Shown in pieces: positions 59,532-64,000 of a DNA stretch of 64,000 bases; the first letter of the stretch is position 1; each line of letters starts with the position of its first letter. Made by a program: the position numbers and the translations under genes. Location: the NCBI GenBank assembly GCA_039822045.1, contig JBCBMY010000006.1, positions 186,001 to 250,000 of the forward strand, given 5' to 3'. The stretch comes from HLUCCA09 sp039822045 (GTDB lineage Bacteria > Pseudomonadota > Alphaproteobacteria > Rhodobacterales > Rhodobacteraceae). Below the pieces are notes generated by a model. It searched no databases and was not told the origin of the DNA. It was given only the letters and a program-made list of their open reading frames with translations.

Positions 59532-61091
59532 TTACGCCGCGCCGCGCTCGGCGTCCTTGCCCGCATGCTTGCGCTTCCAGGCGCGCCAGGTCATGGCCCA
59601 GAGGCTCGGGTCCTCAAAGGCATCGCCCTTGACCTGCGCGATGGCTTGGTTGTGCGGGGCGGATTTGACCATGTCGGGGTCCGTGCGGGCCTCCTCGCAG
59701 ATCTTGGCCACGACGTCGATCCAGGTGTCGATGTCCTCTTTGGACCAAAGCTCCCCGGCCTCCGGCGTAAAGGGCTCGGCGACGATCCACGGCTCATGGC
59801 TCATCCACCAGGGGTCGATCCCATAATCCGCCATGCGATTGGCGAACTCGACCGTGCCGATGCCGGTCTCTTCCGCAATGGGCCCGAGCGACCAGCGCGT
59901 CATCTCCATCCGCCGCGCCTTGACGTCGGGGTTGGAGATCGCGAGGCCAGGGATCTCCGACAACCGCTTGTCCATATAGTTGTTGGCCACGACCGAGATG
60001 TCGGAGGCCAGCTGGATCCCCTCGGCCCCCATCGCGCGCGCCCAGGCATAGGCCTTCACGACCTGGGGGACGTTCCCCCAATACTCTCGGATCTTGCCCG
60101 CCGATTTGGGCCGGTCCATGTCCAGCACATAGTCATCGCCCGACTTCACAACGACCGGTGCCGGCAGATACGGCGCCAGCTCGTCCGAGCAGCCAAAGGC
60201 CCCCACAGCCGGGCCACCGCCCGCCTTGGGTGCGCCGAACGTCTTGTGGAGCATGAACATGCAGGCATCAAAACCCAGTTCGCGCGCCGACAGCTTGCCC
60301 ATCACCCCGTTGAAGTTGGCGTGGTCATAGAAACAGAGCGCGCCGACCTCCTTGGCTGCCTTCACCCATTCTTTTATCTCGGGGTTGTAGATCCCCATGT
60401 CGTCGGGGTTGTTCAGCATGATGAGCGCGGTCTTCTCGCTCACTGCCGCCTTCAGTGCCTCAAGGCTCGGATAGCCGTTTTCTTCAAGCGGCAGGTTCAC
60501 CACCTTGAAGCCTGCGGCCGCCGCCGTCGCAGGGTTGCAGGGATGCGACTGCATCGAGGTCACCATCTCGGTGCGCTGGCCGAGCATGCCGCGGTCCTGC
60601 CAATAGGCGCGCGCGAGACAGACCATTGTGTAGGCCGCATCGGCCCCGCCGCCGGCCTGGAAGATGAACTGGTCCATGCCTGAGAGCGACCGAAGAATGC
60701 CGTCGAAATCGTGCAGGATCTCAAGCACGCCCTGGAGTGTCTCGGGGTGCTGATAGGGATGCACCGCTGACAGCTCCGGGCGCAGGGTCGCAAACTCCGC
60801 CGTCTTGGAGTTGTACTTCATCGTGCAGGTGCCGAAGAGGCTGATGCCCATCATGCCGAGCGTCATCTGGCTGAGATGCAGGTAATGCCGCTGCGCCTCG
60901 AACTCGGTGATCTCGGGCAGTTCCGGCCTGTCCTTTCGGGAAATGGCAGCGGGGATCAGATCGGCGCCCACGGCTGCAGTCACCTCATCCTCCGGTGCGG
61001 GGAAGTGCTGGCCGCGTCCACCAGGCCGGCCCATCTCCATCACGACGGGCTCATCCCATTTGGCGGCGTGAAACTGGGGCAGGGGGCTCAT
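59532..61091 (-). CDS. Divergent glycine dehydrogenase subunit 2-like protein (GcvPB-like)
   Basis: A 519-residue PLP-dependent protein related to the P2 subunit of glycine decarboxylase. Shared features are GTCTMKYNSKTAEF, HPYQHPETLQGVLEIL, AGGGADAAYTMV, and the PLP Lys in FMLHKTFGAPKAGGGPAVGA. True GcvPB has S-T-P-H-G-G-G-G-P-G at that place; here the loop is changed. REYWGNVPQVVKAYAWARAM follows the archaeal/Thermus type. Its start overlaps the stop of the GcvPA-like gene as ATGA. No gcvT or gcvH is in the window. Confidence 0.82.
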   Translation of the reverse strand: MSPLPQFHAAKWDEPVVMEMGRPGGRGQHFPAPEDEVTAAVGADLIPAAISRKDRPELPEITEFEAQRHYLHLSQMTLGMMGISLFGTCTMKYNSKTAEFATLRPELSAVHPYQHPETLQGVLEILHDFDGILRSLSGMDQFIFQAGGGADAAYTMVCLARAYWQDRGMLGQRTEMVTSMQSHPCNPATAAAAGFKVVNLPLEENGYPSLEALKAAVSEKTALIMLNNPDDMGIYNPEIKEWVKAAKEVGALCFYDHANFNGVMGKLSARELGFDACMFMLHKTFGAPKAGGGPAVGAFGCSDELAPYLPAPVVVKSGDDYVLDMDRPKSAGKIREYWGNVPQVVKAYAWARAMGAEGIQLASDISVVANNYMDKRLSEIPGLAISNPDVKARRMEMTRWSLGPIAEETGIGTVEFANRMADYGIDPWWMSHEPWIVAEPFTPEAGELWSKEDIDTWIDVVAKICEEARTDPDMVKSAPHNQAIAQVKGDAFEDPSLWAMTWRAWKRKHAGKDAERGAA

Positions 61092-62494
61092 GCCAGGATC
61101 TCCTTCATCGTATCGGCCAGCCGGCGGATGTCAGCGGCACTGTGGATTTCGGTGACGCAGTAGAGGGCGGACTGGCCGAGGCTGTTGCCCTCCCCAGAGA
61201 TATCCTTGCCGCCAAAGATCCCGCGGGCGCGAAGTGCATCGTTGATCTCGGTAGCGGTCTTGCCGGTGTCGTCGAAATTGACCACGAACTCTTTGAACGT
61301 CGTGTCCGGCCAGACAATCTTGACCCCCGGCACCTCGCCCAAAAGCTTCGCCGCATACCGCGCGCGAGACACGATCAACTGACCAAGCTCGCGGAACCCG
61401 TCCGGCCCCAAGAGGCTCATGTAAACCGCGCCTGCGATAGCCCAGAGATAGGTCGAGTTGCCGGTCCAGTCGTTGCCGTTCTCGCGCATCCCGTAGGAAT
61501 TCTGGTGCGGGCAGGCGAGGCCGAATCCAAGCTGGCCGGCCTCCTGCGTCTCCACCACCGACACGAGAAAGCCGTTATACGCACGCACATAGCGCTCTTC
61601 GTCGCGCGACGCGATCCAGCCGCCCGCGCCACCGCCGCAATGCATATGCACGCCAAGGGGTTGCACCGGCCCGGTGACGATGTCGGCGCCATAATCGCCG
61701 GGCGCGGTCAGCACGCCGAGGCTCGCCGGGTCAACGCCGACAATGGTCTCCGCACCCGCTGCGCGTGCGAGCTTCGCGATCTCTGCCGCCCCCGTCTCGA
61801 TCGTCCCCAGATAGGCCGGGTTCTCGAAATAGACGGCGGCGACATCGTCCCCAAGCTTGGCCTTGAGATCGCCAAGGTCGAGCCGACCTGAGGTGGGGTC
61901 GGCGGCCACCTCGACCACCTCGATGGCCGTCTCCATCTCGGCGGGCTGGCAATAGGTGTGGATGACGCTCAGGCGCTCGGGGTCCGACAGGGCGGGCACG
62001 AGCACCTTCGAGCGGCCCGTAATCCGCTGGGCCATCCGCATCGCATGCCCGATGGCGCAGCCCCAAGAATAGACGGGCAGCTGCACCACATCGAGGTTCA
62101 GTAGCGCGCCAAGCTGGGAGTTGAACTCGAACCACGTCTGGTTGCGCCCATGGTCAGACTGATAGCTGCCCCAGACATTGGTCGCGAACTCCGTCCGCCC
62201 GACGATCTCATCCACGATGGCCGGCACATGATGCTGCCAGACGCCCGCGCCCAGGAAGCTCAGATTGGTCTCGCAGTCTTCGTTCTTTTTGAGCTTGGTC
62301 AGCAGATCGCGGCGCAGCTCGACCTCGGAGGTCAGGGCCGGGGGCAGGTCCAAAGGCGCCTTGCGGAAGTGGTCTTCCGGTATCTGTTCGAACACTTCGG
62401 CCACGGACGACGCTCCGATCTCCGCCAACATGGCGTCAATGACGCCCGGCGCAGAGTTCGCCATCCATGGATGCGCGCGCATCTCACTTCCCAT
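61088..62494 (-). CDS. Divergent glycine dehydrogenase subunit 1-like protein (GcvPA-like)
   Basis: A 468-residue protein related to the P1 subunit. It retains LSFLGAGVWQHHVPAIVDEI and the general fold, but the hallmark parts differ: SYQSDHGRNQTWFEF replaces the usual P-Y-Q-P-E-I-S-Q-G-x-L-Q-x-x-F-E-Y, and CPHQNSYGMRENGNDWTG stands where true GcvPA has T-R-E-Q-H-I-R-R-E-K-A-T-S-N-I-C-T. ATG 62494 has an AGGGAG site. An operator lies 35 bases upstream. It may have another substrate than glycine. Confidence 0.8.
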   Translation of the reverse strand: MGSEMRAHPWMANSAPGVIDAMLAEIGASSVAEVFEQIPEDHFRKAPLDLPPALTSEVELRRDLLTKLKKNEDCETNLSFLGAGVWQHHVPAIVDEIVGRTEFATNVWGSYQSDHGRNQTWFEFNSQLGALLNLDVVQLPVYSWGCAIGHAMRMAQRITGRSKVLVPALSDPERLSVIHTYCQPAEMETAIEVVEVAADPTSGRLDLGDLKAKLGDDVAAVYFENPAYLGTIETGAAEIAKLARAAGAETIVGVDPASLGVLTAPGDYGADIVTGPVQPLGVHMHCGGGAGGWIASRDEERYVRAYNGFLVSVVETQEAGQLGFGLACPHQNSYGMRENGNDWTGNSTYLWAIAGAVYMSLLGPDGFRELGQLIVSRARYAAKLLGEVPGVKIVWPDTTFKEFVVNFDDTGKTATEINDALRARGIFGGKDISGEGNSLGQSALYCVTEIHSAADIRRLADTMKEILA

Positions 62495-62529
62495 CGACTT
62501 GCTCCCTGTCAGTGTTCAGTTATTGTCTC

Positions 62530-62563
62530 GCTGAATTAGTGCACAAAAGTTCGCATATCGCAC
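62530..62563 (+). promoter_or_regulatory. Composite IclR-type operator upstream of the GcvP-like operon
   Basis: GCTGA-ATTAG-TGCAC, AAAA, then GTTCG-CATAT-CGCAC. The second unit is a full match; the first has a degenerate left half-site. The string GCAC-AAAA-GTT is shared with the site at 55415. Confidence 0.65.
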
Positions 62564-62571
62564 AGCCTGAA

Positions 62572-63684
62572 TCAACTCGTGCCGACACGCATCACCATTT
62601 CCCGGCCCCGCGCCGTGTGAACACGTAGGAAGCCGCTGAGTTCCTGGTCGAGCTCCGGGTCGCCGGTGTCGATCCAGAGCTTGGGTTGGGAGAGGGCGGA
62701 CAGCTTGTCCTCGGTCGCGAGCACGATCAGCCCCTCCCGCCCAGCCTTGCGCGTGAGCGCCGGGCTGATCTGCTGATTGCCGCGACCGAGGAGAAAGCCC
62801 TGCTGGCCCGTCACGCCGAGGACGAGCCGGACAGGACGTCCCTCGGCGAGCCCCTCAAGATCGGTAGAGGTGGCGTCCCGCGCCACAACCTGGCGGTCCA
62901 GGATGGCGTCGATCCCTAGCACGCTCGGCTCGATCCCGATGGCCTGTGCCACGGTGCCCGCGCTGGTTCCAGGACCGACCACGTAGAGTGTCCCAGGTTC
63001 CATGCTTTCGGCCACTTCGGCCGCAGCGCCCTTAAGCGCGACGGTCCAGTCGCGCCGCGGCCCGCCCTTGGACGCTTGGATGCGGTTGCGCGCAAGTGGC
63101 GTGCGCGCATGGCCATAAAGCTTCGGCGCTAGCCGACCCGCGCGTAGAGCGTCCTCGTCGATATCCATCACTTCGGCCGCCGCGGTCCACGCAATACGCC
63201 CAGGCGAGGTGACAAGGTCGCCGAGCAAGGCACCCGCTGCGTCTGGAGACACCGCAAAGACGCCGGAGTGCATTTTGACACCGCAGGGGATCCCCAGGAT
63301 CGCCTGATGAGGTGCGGCTCGGGAGGCCACATCCCGCGCCGTGCCGTCACCGCCGGCAAACACCACCAGATCGACCTGCTCCATGGCATCGACCGCCTCG
63401 CGCGTGTCCCGGGCCGTCCCGCTCCGATCGTTCACGGCGACAGGGGTCACATCGAGACCGAGATCCGCAAGACAGTCCGTGCCGAGATCCCCCGCCGCGG
63501 CAAAGATCCTTGACCCCGGCGCGCGTTCGGCGAGAAGCCTGAGGGCCCGCCTCGCCCGTTCGCCAGCATGGGCAACGGCGCCCCGGCGTTTCGCTTCCGC
63601 CACCGTGTCCGGTCCGTCGGTGCCCTTAAGGCCAACGGCACCGCCGAGACCTGCAATCGGGTTCACGATCAAACCGATCTTCAT
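62572..63684 (-). CDS. ATP-NAD kinase-family protein (AcoX-like)
   Basis: A 370-residue protein of the NAD/diacylglycerol-kinase fold. The N-terminus GLIVNPIAGLGGAVGLKGTD and the motif LVVFAGGDGTARDVAS (G-G-D-G) are those of the COG3199/AcoX group, proteins near catabolic operons whose substrate is not fixed. ATG 63684 places the motif I-V-N-P at residue 6; the frame before is in the operator region. It follows no gene in its direction for 270 bases, and it ends nine bases before the operator at 62530. Confidence 0.82.
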   Translation of the reverse strand: MKIGLIVNPIAGLGGAVGLKGTDGPDTVAEAKRRGAVAHAGERARRALRLLAERAPGSRIFAAAGDLGTDCLADLGLDVTPVAVNDRSGTARDTREAVDAMEQVDLVVFAGGDGTARDVASRAAPHQAILGIPCGVKMHSGVFAVSPDAAGALLGDLVTSPGRIAWTAAAEVMDIDEDALRAGRLAPKLYGHARTPLARNRIQASKGGPRRDWTVALKGAAAEVAESMEPGTLYVVGPGTSAGTVAQAIGIEPSVLGIDAILDRQVVARDATSTDLEGLAEGRPVRLVLGVTGQQGFLLGRGNQQISPALTRKAGREGLIVLATEDKLSALSQPKLWIDTGDPELDQELSGFLRVHTARGREMVMRVGTS

Positions 63685-63713
63685 CGACACTTGGTCTCCG
63701 CCCAATTCGAGCC

Positions 63714-63747
63714 GGCCGCGCAGCGCACGAATGTTCGCTTTCCGATC
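63714..63747 (+). promoter_or_regulatory. Composite IclR-type operator upstream of the AcoX-like gene
   Basis: GGCCG-CGCAG-CGCAC, GAAT, GTTCG-CTTTC-CGATC. The inner half-sites CGCAC-N4-GTTCG are intact; the outer ones are weak. It lies 29 bases before the start of the AcoX-like gene. Confidence 0.5.
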
Positions 63748-63848
63748 CTGCTTCGGACAAGTCTCTCCCCGCTGGTTCAGATTTCAAGTGCTGAGCCGAA
63801 TTGAAGCAGGCCCAAGGCTTTCGTTGACAGATTCGTGAGACTCACCCC

Positions 63849-63882
63849 ACGGTCAATGCGCACAGAAGTTCATTTTGCGCAC
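63849..63882 (+). promoter_or_regulatory. Composite IclR-type operator upstream of the right-edge gene
   Basis: ACGGT-CAATG-CGCAC, AGAA, GTTCA-TTTTG-CGCAC. The second unit matches fully and the second half-site of the first unit is intact. It is 74 bases before ATG 63957. Confidence 0.65.
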
Positions 63883-63956
63883 AAATTGCCCGAACGCGGG
63901 CCGATAGGGGGGCCGGTCGCCAAGCGCAGCCGGCGGAACAGCTGGAGGATACCCTC

Positions 63957-64000
63957 ATGCTCAGACGTACCGTTCTTTTCGCCGCCGCAGGTCTCGCGGC
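63957..64000 (+). CDS. Start of an exported protein, cut by the window end
   Basis: Only 14 codons are seen, MLRRTVLFAAAGLA, a typical signal-peptide start with two Arg and an Ala/Leu core. GGAGG precedes the ATG at the right distance. In this context a transporter substrate-binding protein is likely, but the sequence does not show it. Confidence 0.6.
   Translation, partial: MLRRTVLFAAAGLA

Overview
The window looks like a chromosomal segment of a GC-rich alphaproteobacterium of the Rhodobacteraceae (Roseobacter/Rhodobacter group). The reasons are the division and cell-wall gene order murD-ftsW-murG-murC-(two small membrane proteins)-murB-ddl-ftsQ-ftsA-ftsZ-lpxC-bamD-recN, the DUF2484-type proteins between murC and murB, an FtsZ ending in an IPAFLRRQ-type tail, and the wealth of TRAP and ABC transporters. 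This assignment rests on gene order and protein features read by eye; no database search was run.

Left part (1-27.9 kb), core genome. The plus strand carries peptidoglycan-precursor and divisome genes, with two minus-strand genes (an HI0933-type flavoprotein and a META-domain lipoprotein) between murD and ftsW. After recN come a ClC-type chloride channel, a divergent D-lactate dehydrogenase-like flavoprotein, and a tight minus-strand operon: SPOR lipoprotein, D,D-carboxypeptidase, tmk, holB, tatD, PhnP-like hydrolase, AEC transporter. A tRNA-Ser(TGA) at 27.85 kb closes this part.

Boundary (28.0-29.0 kb). Just after the tRNA lies a decayed IS3-family element. Its OrfB remnant has lost both catalytic acids that can be located (one Asp is Val, the Glu codon is an amber stop). 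It marks the step into an accessory region.

Right part (29-64 kb), a catabolic island built of transport plus redox modules: (a) a dipeptide-type ABC importer with an M24 peptidase, an Old Yellow Enzyme (OYE) homologue and a SnoaL-like protein; (b) a TRAP transporter; (c) a sugar-type ABC importer with a DapA-family lyase, two SDRs, a 31-codon coupled ORF and a polysaccharide-deacetylase-family enzyme; (d) an IclR regulator of the PcaR/PobR type; (e) a lambda-crystallin-type dehydrogenase with an HcnA-HcnB fusion and an HcnC/DadA-like flavoprotein; (f) an SDR and a TIM-barrel isomerase; (g) a second OYE, SDR, DapA-family lyase and DadA-like flavoprotein; (h) a divergent GcvPB/GcvPA-like pair and an AcoX-type NAD-kinase-like protein; (i) the start of a further exported protein at the right edge.

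The main new observation is regulatory. Seven promoter regions of the island carry a 34-bp composite site: half-site GTTC[AG], N5, half-site CG[CA]AC, N4 (usually A-rich), GTTCG, N5, CGCAC. The 15-bp unit resembles the box known for PcaR-type IclR regulators, and the only such regulator in the window (49.1 kb) sits beside one of these sites. This suggests that several transporter and enzyme operons form one regulon. The substrate is not known. The enzymes point to an amino-acid-like, possibly cyclic or N-substituted compound, but that is inference. The GcvP-like pair lacks the hallmark motifs of true glycine decarboxylase subunits, has no gcvT or gcvH beside it, and may catalyse a different PLP reaction.
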